Assembly: GCA_050732635.1 (NCBI GenBank)
Contig: JBOHRE010000110.1
Coordinates: 1-9,743, forward strand
From: JBOHRE01 sp050732635
GTDB taxonomy: Bacteria > Gemmatimonadota > Gemmatimonadetes > Longimicrobiales > RSA9
Direction: 5' to 3'
DNA length: 9,743 nucleotides
In this document: piece by piece, positions 1 through 6,407 of the stretch
How positions within the stretch are numbered: position 1 is the stretch's first letter
Layout of the letters: each line of letters starts with the position of its first letter
The notes under the pieces: model-generated
Told to the model about the DNA's origin: nothing
What the model saw: only the letters and a program-made list of their open reading frames with translations
Databases searched by the model: none
Program-made: the position numbers and the translations under genes

Positions 1-2556
1 CTCGCGGAGTGCGCTCTCGATCGCCTCGGTCGCGCGCGCGACACCGCCACTGGCCACGTCCGCATAGACCGCCACCTGCCGGGTCTGATCGACCCGCCGG
101 ATCTCGGTCGGGCCGACCGCGTCGCGCAGCACGACGAGCTCGCGCAAGGGCACGCCGCGCACCCGCAGCTGCTCGAGCGCGAGCAGCGAGTGGCGCGTCG
201 CGTCCGGCAGCCGCACCACCACCGGGACCCGTCGATCGAAGTCCACGAACTGCGTCGCCACCTGGCCCTGCATGTACGACTCGATGGTGCGCGCGACCTC
301 GATCGGCGGGATCCCGTACGAGGCCGCCCGCTCACGGTCGATCTCGATCTGCACTTCCGGCTGACCCAGCTCCGTGCCAAGGCGCACGTTCGTCACTGCC
401 GATACGCCCTCGAGCCGTCGTTCGACGCTGCCCGCATACGCCAATGCGGCGTCCAGGTCCTCACCCTGCACCCGCACCGCCAGGTCCGCCTCGCCGCCGC
501 CCAGCAGCCGACCCAGTGCGGTCGCCGTGCCGGTCTCGATCGCGACCGTGCCGACGCCCAGCCCCGCGAGCCGGGGGCGGATGCGGCGCACCACGTCGGC
601 CGTGGCCGCGCCATCCACGAGCTGCACGTCCAGCACGCCGGTGTGCAGCCCACTCTCCTCGTCGGTGACGCCGGCGATCGCCGCCTGCCGACCCACGCGC
701 GTGAACACCGCCTCGACGGCGTCGTCATCGAGCAGCAGCCGCTCGAGCGACGCGGCCGCCTGCGCGGTCCGTTCCAGCGGCGCACCACGCGGCAGCGTCA
801 GGCGCAGCGTCAATTCGCCCTGATCGACCGTCGGCAGCACATCGCGGTCGAGCGTCGAGCCGACCGCCAGCGCCAGCACGAACAGCCCGGCGGCCGCACC
901 GAGCGTGCGCGCGCGATGCCGCAACGCCGCGTGCAACGCGCGCTCATAGAATGCCGAAAACCGGGCGAACGCGCGGTCGAACGCCGCCAGCGGCCGATCG
1001 ATGAAGCGGGCCTCGCGAGCAGTACCCCCGCGCCCGCCCCCGCCCCACACCCCACGGACTCCGCGCGCGGCGCCCTGCCAGCGCGCGGCCAGCGTCGGCA
1101 GCAGCATCAGCGCCACCACGAGCGAGGCCAGAAGCGAGAATGCCACCGCCAGCGAAAGCGCGCCGAACAGCTCGCCGGCCACGCCCTCGACGTAGACGAT
1201 CGGACCGAACACGGCGATCGTGGTGAGTGTCGACGCCGTAATCGCGCCCTGCACTTCCTCGGCGCCCAGCGCGGCTGCGACCGGCGCGGGGCTGCCCAGC
1301 TCGCGGTGGCGGAACACGTTCTCGAGCACGACGATCGAGTTGTCGACCAGCATGCCGACGCCCAGCGCCAACCCGCCCAGTGTCATCACATTGAGCGAGA
1401 TGCCGGCCGCATCGAGCAGTGCGAAGGTCGCGACCACCGAGATCGGGATGGCGAGCGCGATGCCGACCGGGTAGCGCCAGTCACGCAGGAACAGGAACAG
1501 CACCAGGAAGGCGAGCGCCGCGCCCTGGAGCAGCGCGGCGACGACGTTGTCGATTGCCTCGGACACGAAGCGCGCCTGACTCATCGCCACCGACACTGCA
1601 ATGTCGGGGAACTCCTCGCGCAGCTCGACGAGCACGTCGCCGACGGCCTCGGCCACGCGGACGGTATTCGCCCCCGCCTCCTTGAAGATCAGCAGCCCCA
1701 CCGCCTCGCGGCCGTTGTAGCGCGCGATCGATTCGCGCTCCCGGAACCCATCCGTGATGGTGGCGACGTCGGCGAGCCGCACGCCCAACGATGCCGAGTC
1801 CGCTCCCGAGGCAGGCGCAGGCCGCACCAGGATCTCGCCGATCTGCTCGACGCTCTCCAGCTCGCCGAGCGTGCGCAGCGCGTAGCGGAAGTCGCCGCGG
1901 CGCACGGTGCCGCCTGCGGACGGCGCGTTCGCCGCGTCGAGCGCACCGGCGACGTCGCCGATCACGAGCCCATGCGCCTCCAGCCGCGACGCGTCGACCT
2001 CGACCTGGATCTCGCGCTCGAGCCCGCCGGTGACCGCGGCCTGCGCCACCCCCTCGATCTGCTCGAGCCGGCGCCGCAGCACCGACTCGGCAAGGTCCTT
2101 GAGCGACCAGAGCGAGCCGCCGCCCGCCACGCTGATCGCCATGATCGGGTCCGACCCCGGATCCGTGCGCAGCACGACCGGTCGCTCGGCCAGCGCCGGC
2201 AGCGATTCTCGCAAGTTGTCCAGCTTCTCGCGTACGTTGAGCGCCGCGAAATCCATGTCGCTGCCCCACGCGAAGCGCAGCGTGACCAGTGACACGCCCT
2301 CACGTGACGCGCTCTCGATTCGCTGCAGGCCCGGCACGGTGGCCACCTGCTGCTCGATCGGCTCGGTGATGTAGCGCTCGATCTCGGCGGGGCCGACGCC
2401 GGCGTAGCGCGTGTAGACGACCAACCTCGGGTAGGCGACCTCGGGCAGCAGATCGATCGGTAGCCGGCCGAAGGAAATCAGGCCAAGAAACAGCACGGCG
2501 ACGAACAGCATCGCCACCGCGACTGGCCTGCGGATGCTGCGCGAGGAAAGCGACAT
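1..2556 (-). CDS. RND-family efflux permease, inner membrane (C-terminus beyond window)
   Basis: This is the proton-driven inner-membrane pump of a tripartite efflux complex. Translating the minus strand from the ATG at 2556 gives 852 uninterrupted codons running off the left edge; relatives are about 1,030-1,050 residues, so roughly the last 180-200 are missing. Visible parts: TM1 at about residues 13-29; first porter domain (about 30-330, starting LPIDLLPEVAYPRL); TM2-TM6 (about 335-500), including the TM4 motif GMLVDNSIVVLEN with Asp405; a glycine-rich cytoplasmic linker (about 510-530); TM7 (about 545-563); and the second porter half beginning VLPTVDQGELTLRL (Asp578). TM8-12 would lie outside. 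The start is 10 nt after the stop of the outer-membrane factor and has no clear Shine-Dalgarno, suggesting translational coupling. It resembles the HAE-type rather than the heavy-metal branch, but the substrate cannot be told. The family call is very secure. Confidence 0.95.
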   Translation of the reverse strand, partial: MSLSSRSIRRPVAVAMLFVAVLFLGLISFGRLPIDLLPEVAYPRLVVYTRYAGVGPAEIERYITEPIEQQVATVPGLQRIESASREGVSLVTLRFAWGSDMDFAALNVREKLDNLRESLPALAERPVVLRTDPGSDPIMAISVAGGGSLWSLKDLAESVLRRRLEQIEGVAQAAVTGGLEREIQVEVDASRLEAHGLVIGDVAGALDAANAPSAGGTVRRGDFRYALRTLGELESVEQIGEILVRPAPASGADSASLGVRLADVATITDGFRERESIARYNGREAVGLLIFKEAGANTVRVAEAVGDVLVELREEFPDIAVSVAMSQARFVSEAIDNVVAALLQGAALAFLVLFLFLRDWRYPVGIALAIPISVVATFALLDAAGISLNVMTLGGLALGVGMLVDNSIVVLENVFRHRELGSPAPVAAALGAEEVQGAITASTLTTIAVFGPIVYVEGVAGELFGALSLAVAFSLLASLVVALMLLPTLAARWQGAARGVRGVWGGGGRGGTAREARFIDRPLAAFDRAFARFSAFYERALHAALRHRARTLGAAAGLFVLALAVGSTLDRDVLPTVDQGELTLRLTLPRGAPLERTAQAAASLERLLLDDDAVEAVFTRVGRQAAIAGVTDEESGLHTGVLDVQLVDGAATADVVRRIRPRLAGLGVGTVAIETGTATALGRLLGGGEADLAVRVQGEDLDAALAYAGSVERRLEGVSAVTNVRLGTELGQPEVQIEIDRERAASYGIPPIEVARTIESYMQGQVATQFVDFDRRVPVVVRLPDATRHSLLALEQLRVRGVPLRELVVLRDAVGPTEIRRVDQTRQVAVYADVASGGVARATEAIESALRE

Positions 2557-2566
2557 GCGGGGAAGG

Positions 2567-3979
2567 CTAGGGCTGGGGCTCGGGCTGGGGCACGGCTTCC
2601 TCGCCGACCAGCTCCTGCAGCCGCACCAGGCCCTGCGCGTACGCCAGCCGCGCCTGCAGGAGCTGCTGCTCCGTCTGCGCGGCTTGAGCGATCACCTGCT
2701 GGTACTCGAGAAAGCTGAGCGCGCCTGTCTCGTACTGCTGCTGCGCCATCTCGACGTTCTGCCGCGACAGCTCGACCGAGCGCTCGCCGAGCACGACCGC
2801 TTGGTACGCGTTCTCGAGGTCGACCACGGCGCCGCGCACCGCTGACTCGAGCTGCAGCTGCTGCGTCCGGTGCTGCTCGCGTGCGTTCGTCAGCGTCGCT
2901 CGCGCAGCCGCGATGCGCGACGACGTGTCGAAGCCGGTGAACAGCGGCAGCGTGGCCGAGAGGTTGAACGAGAAGGTGCGGTCGAGCGGGTTCGGCTCCC
3001 ACATGAGACCGAAACGCTCCTGGAAGACGCTACGGTTCAGGCCGCCCGACAGCCGCACGATCGGCCAGCGCGCGGCCCGCGCGACGTCCAGCTGCTCCTC
3101 CGCGGCCACGCCCGTGGCGGCGAGCCGCAGCAGCTCCGGGTTCTGCTGGAGCGCAACGCCGACCAGCGCGTCCACGTCCAGGGTCGCCGGGTCGAGCAGC
3201 GGGAACCGCTCTGCCGCAATGCGGAAGTCGGCGGCACCACCGATGCCCATCAGGCGGACCAGCTCGAGTCGGTCCTTCCTGGCGCGGCCGCGCGCTTCGG
3301 CCACCGCCTGCTCGCGGGTGGCAACCTCGACCTGCGCGCCGGCCACATCCAGCGGCTGCCTCGCACCGACCGTCAGCAGCCGCTCGGTAGCCTCCAGCCG
3401 CTCCCGTGCCGCTGCGAGCAGCGCCGCCTGCAACTCCGCCAAGCGGTCGGCGAACAGCACGGCCCAGTACTGCCGCGCCACCTCGCCACGCACGCGCCGC
3501 AGATCGGACCGCGCCGCTTCGACGGCAGCGCTACGCTGCGCCTGTGCCGCATCGAGCTGTGAGAAGCGCGCGCCGCCATCGAACAGCGTCACGGAAAGGC
3601 CGATCCCCTGACTCGTTCCGCTGCTCTCGAACTCCAGCGCCGAATCCCGTTCGATCGGCCGACCGAAGTCATCGATGCCGGTGAAGCTCTGCGAGACGCC
3701 GCCGCTCAGGCCGAAGCTCGCGCTCGCCTGCGGCAGGAACGCGCCCCATGCCGCCCGCTCCTGCGCCTCCGCGGCCTCGACGGCGTTGCGTGCCTGACGC
3801 ACCGGCGGGCTGTGCTCCTCCGCGAGCCCCAGCGCCTCCTCCAGCGTCAACACCTGCGGGATCGTGGCCGGTTGCTGCGCAGCGACCGAAGTCGACCCCA
3901 GCCCCAGCCCGAGCCCCAGCCCCAGCCCGACGCGGCGCAGCCGCGTCATCCAGCGGCGCAGCCGCGGCAGCCACGTCAC
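2567..3979 (-). CDS. TolC-family outer-membrane efflux channel (OMF)
   Basis: This outer-membrane factor forms the exit duct of the efflux complex. It is 470 residues, usual for the family. Residues 1-34 are a Sec signal peptide: an Arg-rich n-region, a hydrophobic core made almost only of Gly-Leu repeats (18-28), and a probable cleavage site after Ala34 (SVAA/QQPA). Two OEP repeats follow, with the typical opening LTLEEALGLAEEHSPPVRQA and the late coiled-coil region with YETGALSFLEYQQVIAQAA. The GTG start at 3979 is chosen because GGGAGG (3985-3990) sits 5 nt upstream; its GTG overlaps the adaptor's TGA by 4 nt. An ATG at 3949 (residue 11) would also leave a working signal peptide. The protein ends in a Pro/Gln/Glu tail (PQPEPQP) encoded by the reverse complement of the repeat in the signal peptide. 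The gene lies between adaptor and permease in one operon. Confidence 0.94.
   Translation of the reverse strand: MTWLPRLRRWMTRLRRVGLGLGLGLGLGSTSVAAQQPATIPQVLTLEEALGLAEEHSPPVRQARNAVEAAEAQERAAWGAFLPQASASFGLSGGVSQSFTGIDDFGRPIERDSALEFESSGTSQGIGLSVTLFDGGARFSQLDAAQAQRSAAVEAARSDLRRVRGEVARQYWAVLFADRLAELQAALLAAARERLEATERLLTVGARQPLDVAGAQVEVATREQAVAEARGRARKDRLELVRLMGIGGAADFRIAAERFPLLDPATLDVDALVGVALQQNPELLRLAATGVAAEEQLDVARAARWPIVRLSGGLNRSVFQERFGLMWEPNPLDRTFSFNLSATLPLFTGFDTSSRIAAARATLTNAREQHRTQQLQLESAVRGAVVDLENAYQAVVLGERSVELSRQNVEMAQQQYETGALSFLEYQQVIAQAAQTEQQLLQARLAYAQGLVRLQELVGEEAVPQPEPQP
2570..2591. repeat. Left copy of 22-bp inverted repeat around the OMF gene
   Basis: Positions 2570-2591 are the exact reverse complement of 3901-3922. 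This copy covers the last sense codons of the outer-membrane-factor gene (PQPEPQP). Identity stops on both sides: 2569 and 2592 do not match their counterparts. The sequence is low-complexity (G/C-rich hexamers), so chance or repeat expansion is a real alternative to a functional repeat. Confidence 0.8.
3896..3928 (-). repeat. Hexanucleotide (GGGCTG/GGGCTC) tract encoding the Gly-Leu signal-peptide core
   Basis: Five Gly-Leu codon pairs plus a closing Gly are encoded by near-perfect six-base units, GGGCTG with one GGGCTC. The tract forms the hydrophobic core of the outer-membrane-factor signal peptide (residues 18-28). Slippage by whole units would preserve the frame but change the core length. 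Its central 22 bases recur inverted at 2570-2591. Confidence 0.85.
3901..3922. repeat. Right copy of 22-bp inverted repeat around the OMF gene
   Basis: This is the partner of 2570-2591, exact over 22 bases in inverted orientation, and lies inside the Gly-Leu signal-peptide tract. The two copies bracket about 1.3 kb, nearly the whole mature part of the outer-membrane factor. Confidence 0.8.
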
Positions 3980-5151
3980 CGCGGCCTCCCGCCCTCGGCC
4001 GTCGCATCGGCGACGACGGTTACCCGCGCATCATGAATCAGCGTGTGGTGCCCGCCGACCAGCACGACCTCGCCTGGCTCGACCATCTCGGTCTCGGGGT
4101 TCTCGACGATCTCGACGAGCCGCTCGCTCTGCAGTCCCGTGGTCACGTAGCGCCACTTCGCGCGGCCATCCTCGTGCACGAACAGCATCGTCCGGCGGTC
4201 GCGCTCGAGAATCGCCTCGCGCGGCACCAGGATGCGGTCGGCGAACTTGCGCGCGTCGAGCGAGACGCGCGCGAACATGCCGGGCAGGATCCGGCCACCC
4301 GGGTTCGGCACGAGCACAGTGACCTTCGCAGTGCGCGTGTCACCCGCCACCACTGGATTGATGGTGGCGATCCGGCCGCCGAAGGGCGTCTCGGGAAACG
4401 CGGCGAACGTGACCTGCGCCCGGCTGCCAGCCGTGATGAAGCCGATCTCGCTTTCCAGCACCTGGACCTCGACCTTGATCGGATCGATGTCGACGATCGT
4501 CAGCAGCTCATCGCCCGGCTGCAGCCACTCGCCGGGCACGACCAGCAGCGACGCGACGCGGCCGGGAAATGGCGAGCGCAGCGTGGTCTGGGCGAGGTCG
4601 AGCCGTGCGCGACGCAGCGCGACCTCCGCGGTTTCGAGCCCGCTCTTGGCCCGCGCGATCCGCTCGCGCTCGGCGCGCACGTTCGCATCCTCGATCCGGT
4701 CATCGAAGAGCGTCTGCTCGCGATAGGTCGCGCGGGCTCGCTCGAGGCCGGCCTCGGCGTCCTCCACCGCGAGCTCGTAGCGCGCGGGATCGATGCGGAC
4801 CAGTAGCCGGCCGGCGCCGACCGCCTGCCCCTCGGCGACCGGCACTGCCTGGATCTGGCCGCCGACCTGCGCCACGATCTTCGTCGTGCGCGCCGCCGCC
4901 GCCTCGGCCGATGCGCTGACCGCGATGATCAGCGTGTCCCGCACCACCGCGGCGCCCTCGACCGGGATCGGCACGTCGGCAGCGAAGGCAGACGCCGAGG
5001 CGACGTCGATGCCTTCCGTGCTCGGCGCGCCCGCCTCGTTCTCGCTCGCCGCCGCCTGCGCCTGGATGCGCCAGTAGATCCCGGCGCCCGCCGCGGCGAG
5101 ACCGAGTATCACCACCAGCCCGATGAGGACAGGGCGTCGTTTGATGACCAT
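3976..5151 (-). CDS. RND efflux periplasmic adaptor (HlyD/MFP family)
   Basis: The adaptor joins the RND pump to the outer-membrane channel. It has 391 residues. Residues 8-27 form one hydrophobic N-terminal segment (membrane anchor or uncleaved signal); no lipobox cysteine is seen. The split lipoyl domain is at about 91-121 (KIVAQVGGQIQAVPVAEGQAV) and 192-222 (LRSPFPGRVASLLVVPGEWL). A short charged alpha-helical hairpin lies between them (about 124-190). A beta-barrel follows (about 226-300, with PGMFARVSLDA) and then a membrane-proximal domain (about 305-380). The ATG at 5149-5151 is chosen because it places the anchor correctly, although no good Shine-Dalgarno precedes it. The gene is first in the operon and its TGA overlaps the next gene's GTG. 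A promoter lies about 60 nt upstream. The family call is secure; the substrate is unknown. Confidence 0.94.
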   Translation of the reverse strand: MVIKRRPVLIGLVVILGLAAAGAGIYWRIQAQAAASENEAGAPSTEGIDVASASAFAADVPIPVEGAAVVRDTLIIAVSASAEAAAARTTKIVAQVGGQIQAVPVAEGQAVGAGRLLVRIDPARYELAVEDAEAGLERARATYREQTLFDDRIEDANVRAERERIARAKSGLETAEVALRRARLDLAQTTLRSPFPGRVASLLVVPGEWLQPGDELLTIVDIDPIKVEVQVLESEIGFITAGSRAQVTFAAFPETPFGGRIATINPVVAGDTRTAKVTVLVPNPGGRILPGMFARVSLDARKFADRILVPREAILERDRRTMLFVHEDGRAKWRYVTTGLQSERLVEIVENPETEMVEPGEVVLVGGHHTLIHDARVTVVADATAEGGRPR

Positions 5152-5352
5152 ATGCGAAAAACCACGTGGGCGGATGCCGGCACACCGTGCCGCCGAGCCG
5201 GCGCCCTATCGCACGCTAGCCCTGGCCTGGCGGCGGGTCAATGCGCAGATGCGCCGGCGTTCGTCAGATACACGGTTCGATGCCGTCGCGCGACGCACCG
5301 TTGCGTGCGGGTCTCGTACGTTGAGTGCCGGCTGGTTGGCCCGCGTGGCGGC
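5152..5352. other. Intergenic region upstream of the efflux operon
   Basis: About 200 bases lie between the small helical gene and the adaptor gene. Besides the promoter at 5213-5241 it contains a hairpin CGGCAC-ACC-GTGCCG in the leader (about 5178-5192), an 8-bp palindrome CCACGTGG at 5162-5169 followed on the minus strand by five Ts just before the start codon, a 12-bp perfect palindrome CGTCGCGCGACG at 5284-5295, and a small hairpin at 5293-5306. No convincing gene is seen. The palindromes could be operators or a weak terminator for the upstream gene, but short palindromes are common in such GC-rich DNA. Confidence 0.5.
5213..5241 (-). promoter_or_regulatory. Sigma-70-type promoter of the efflux operon
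   Basis: Reading the minus strand, TTGACC (5241-5236) is followed by exactly 17 nt and TAGCGT (5218-5213). This is a good housekeeping-type -35/-10 pair with ideal spacing, pointing at the adaptor start. Transcription would begin near 5206, giving a leader of about 55 nt. Confidence 0.65.
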
Positions 5353-5607
5353 TCAGCTCTGCTGCCGGGCCAGCTCCTCGCGCAGCTTTGCCACGATTGC
5401 CGAGTTGCGTTCGAGCTGCCGCGTCAGCACTTCGATGTCGCTGTCGCGGCCGCACTCCACGGCCACCGCAATCTGCTGGTGGTAGCGGGCGACAGCGTCG
5501 AGCCGGTCGGCCAGCTCCCGCTCGAGCGGGTTCAGGGCCGATTCTGTGCGATCGGCGTCCTGCCAGAAGAGGTCCACGCCCGCGCGGCCGGAAGTGTTCT
5601 CGTCCAT
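5353..5607 (-). CDS. Small predicted helical-hairpin protein, unknown function
   Basis: The 84-residue protein is acidic to neutral, with no signal peptide or membrane segment, so it is probably cytoplasmic. After a polar N-terminus (residues 1-24) two amphipathic helices are likely: about 28-51 (NPLERELADRLDAVARYHQQ) and 56-82 (DIEVLTRQLERNSAIVAKLREE), joined by a CGRD turn at 52-55. This looks like an antiparallel coiled coil. I do not recognise a named family. The start at 5607 is fixed by a textbook Shine-Dalgarno, AGGAGG at 5613-5618, 5 nt upstream; the frame stays open further upstream to 5844, but that stretch looks non-coding and overlaps the divergent methyltransferase gene. It lies upstream of the efflux operon in the same direction but is separated from it by about 200 bases and a promoter, so a role in efflux is not shown. 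Confidence 0.75.
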   Translation of the reverse strand: MDENTSGRAGVDLFWQDADRTESALNPLERELADRLDAVARYHQQIAVAVECGRDSDIEVLTRQLERNSAIVAKLREELARQQS

Positions 5608-5612
5608 ACGAC

Positions 5613-5618
5613 CCTCCT
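5613..5618 (-). promoter_or_regulatory. Ribosome binding site of the small helical protein
   Basis: AGGAGG on the minus strand, 5 nt before the ATG at 5607. It decides the start of this gene against longer in-frame alternatives and is the strongest Shine-Dalgarno in the window. Confidence 0.85.
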
Positions 5619-5658
5619 GCGTCCAGGTTGACTGCGTCCTGCGCCTGGAAAGCGCGAT

Positions 5659-5684
5659 GCCCGGGCACTGGTTGGAACCCGGGC
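5659..5684. other. Inverted repeat in the divergent intergenic region
   Basis: GCCCGGG at 5659-5665 and CCCGGGC at 5678-5684 form a 7-bp perfect stem with a 12-nt loop. The left arm also lies in a self-complementary TGCCCGGGCA (5658-5667). It lies in the likely leader of the small helical gene. It may be an operator or an RNA hairpin; chance is possible in GC-rich DNA. Confidence 0.35.
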
Positions 5685-5709
5685 GGGCGGCTCGTGCGCC
5701 GGGTCGGGC

Positions 5710-5741
5710 TTGCAAGTGACGGACCGGGCGGAATCTACCTT
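5710..5741 (+). promoter_or_regulatory. Possible promoter of the methyltransferase gene
   Basis: TTGCAA (5710-5715) and TACCTT (5736-5741) are separated by 20 nt on the plus strand. Transcription would start at about 5748, practically at the GTG of the longest reading frame (5750). The spacing is long for sigma-70, so this is weak. It overlaps the possible divergent promoter at 5732-5762. Confidence 0.3.
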
Positions 5742-5762
5742 CGGTATCCGTGCGCCATTCAA
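5732..5762 (-). promoter_or_regulatory. Possible promoter of the small helical gene
   Basis: On the minus strand TTGAAT (5762-5757) and TAGATT (5737-5732) are separated by 19 nt, longer than the 17 nt in the two better promoters of this window. It would give a leader of roughly 118 nt containing the hairpin at 5659-5684. This is tentative. Confidence 0.3.
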
Positions 5763-6391
5763 CGGGCGACAGGCCGTTGCGCGCCGCCCTGCACGGGCGC
5801 GACCTTGCCTCGATGGGACGCCTGTACGACCTCGTGATGGGCATGCTGGAGCGCGGCTGGCTGGCCGCGCTGCGCGAGCAACTCTGGCGGGAGGCGCCCG
5901 CGCAGGGGCTCGGACTGGACCTCGGCGCGGGGACCGGCGCGAACTTCGTGTATTATCCGGCCGGCGGCATGATCGTGGCCGCCGAGCCGAGTGCCTCGAT
6001 GATGAAGCGTGCTGTGGCGAAGAACGCACCCACGCCTAGGCTGCTGGTGCGGGCAGACGCGCAGGCCCTGCCATTCCGTGGCGACAGCCTGGATTTTGCC
6101 GTCGCCACGCTGGTCTTCTGTGAGGTCCCGGATCCGCTCGAGGGATTCGAAGAGGTGCGGCGTGTGCTGAAGCCCGGTGCGCCGATCCTGATGCTGGAGC
6201 ACGTGAAGCCGCGCGGTCGACTCGGCGACGTCGCCCGGCTGCTCACCCGCCTGACGGGTCCGCTCTTCGGCGAGCACTACGACCGGCAGACCACGCGAAC
6301 ACTACAGGACGCCGGATTCACCCTGGAGCAGGAGCAGCGCTACCTGCACGACGCGGTCGTCCGGCTCCAGGCGCGCAAGCCTGGCGCCTGA
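5750..6391 (+). CDS. Class I SAM-dependent methyltransferase (UbiE/PmtA/METTL7-like)
   Basis: This gene encodes a soluble Rossmann-fold methyltransferase using S-adenosylmethionine; the acceptor is unknown. From the GTG at 5750 it has 213 residues. Motif I is GLDLGAGTGANF (55-66), the acidic residue ending strand 2 is Glu79 (AAEPSASM), motif II includes RADAQALPF (101-109), and the later LVFCEVPDP, RRVLKPG and LEHVKPRG segments match the arrangement of lipid- and quinone-type enzymes (PmtA, METTL7, UbiE families). The late LQDAGF is also typical. The start is uncertain: GTG 5750 has no Shine-Dalgarno, and ATG 5813 (residue 22, MGRLYDLVMGML) fits the usual N-terminus but also lacks one. It is the only plus-strand gene, divergent from the small helical gene and convergent with the HD-GYP-like regulator (16-bp gap). 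Family call secure; phospholipid or quinone methylation is only a guess. Confidence 0.9.
   Translation: MRHSTGDRPLRAALHGRDLASMGRLYDLVMGMLERGWLAALREQLWREAPAQGLGLDLGAGTGANFVYYPAGGMIVAAEPSASMMKRAVAKNAPTPRLLVRADAQALPFRGDSLDFAVATLVFCEVPDPLEGFEEVRRVLKPGAPILMLEHVKPRGRLGDVARLLTRLTGPLFGEHYDRQTTRTLQDAGFTLEQEQRYLHDAVVRLQARKPGA
6368..6390. terminator. Hairpin at the convergent gene ends, possible bidirectional terminator
   Basis: CAGGCGC (6368-6374) and GCGCCTG (6384-6390) form a perfect 7-bp stem with a 9-nt loop, overlapping the methyltransferase stop and lying 17 nt past the stop of the opposite regulator gene. Position between convergent genes favours a terminator, but no T-tract follows on either strand. 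Confidence 0.3.
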
Positions 6392-6407
6392 CGCCACCCG
6401 GCGAATC

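Noticed and set aside
1339..1344. Asp-Asn in place of the Asp-Asp pair in TM4 of the RND pump, suggesting a dead pump
   Set aside because: VDNSIVVLEN with one Asp is, as far as I know, common in this branch of RND permeases; the conserved first Asp (405) is present, so there is no reason to call it inactive.
190..2292. A 700-codon plus-strand open frame across the RND gene
   Set aside because: It is antisense to a clear RND permease, its translation is a low-complexity mix rich in Arg, His and Gln with no domain, and such shadow frames are expected in very GC-rich DNA.
3748..4806. A 352-codon plus-strand open frame
   Set aside because: It is antisense to the adaptor and outer-membrane-factor genes, which have unmistakable domains; its translation has no recognisable family.
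5264..5668. Minus-strand open frame overlapping the small helical gene
   Set aside because: The overlapping 5353-5607 frame has a strong ribosome site and helix-like composition, while this one has neither.
5532..6029. Minus-strand open frame across the divergent region and methyltransferase start
   Set aside because: Its translation is Arg/Pro/Ser-rich and it runs antisense to conserved methyltransferase motif I.
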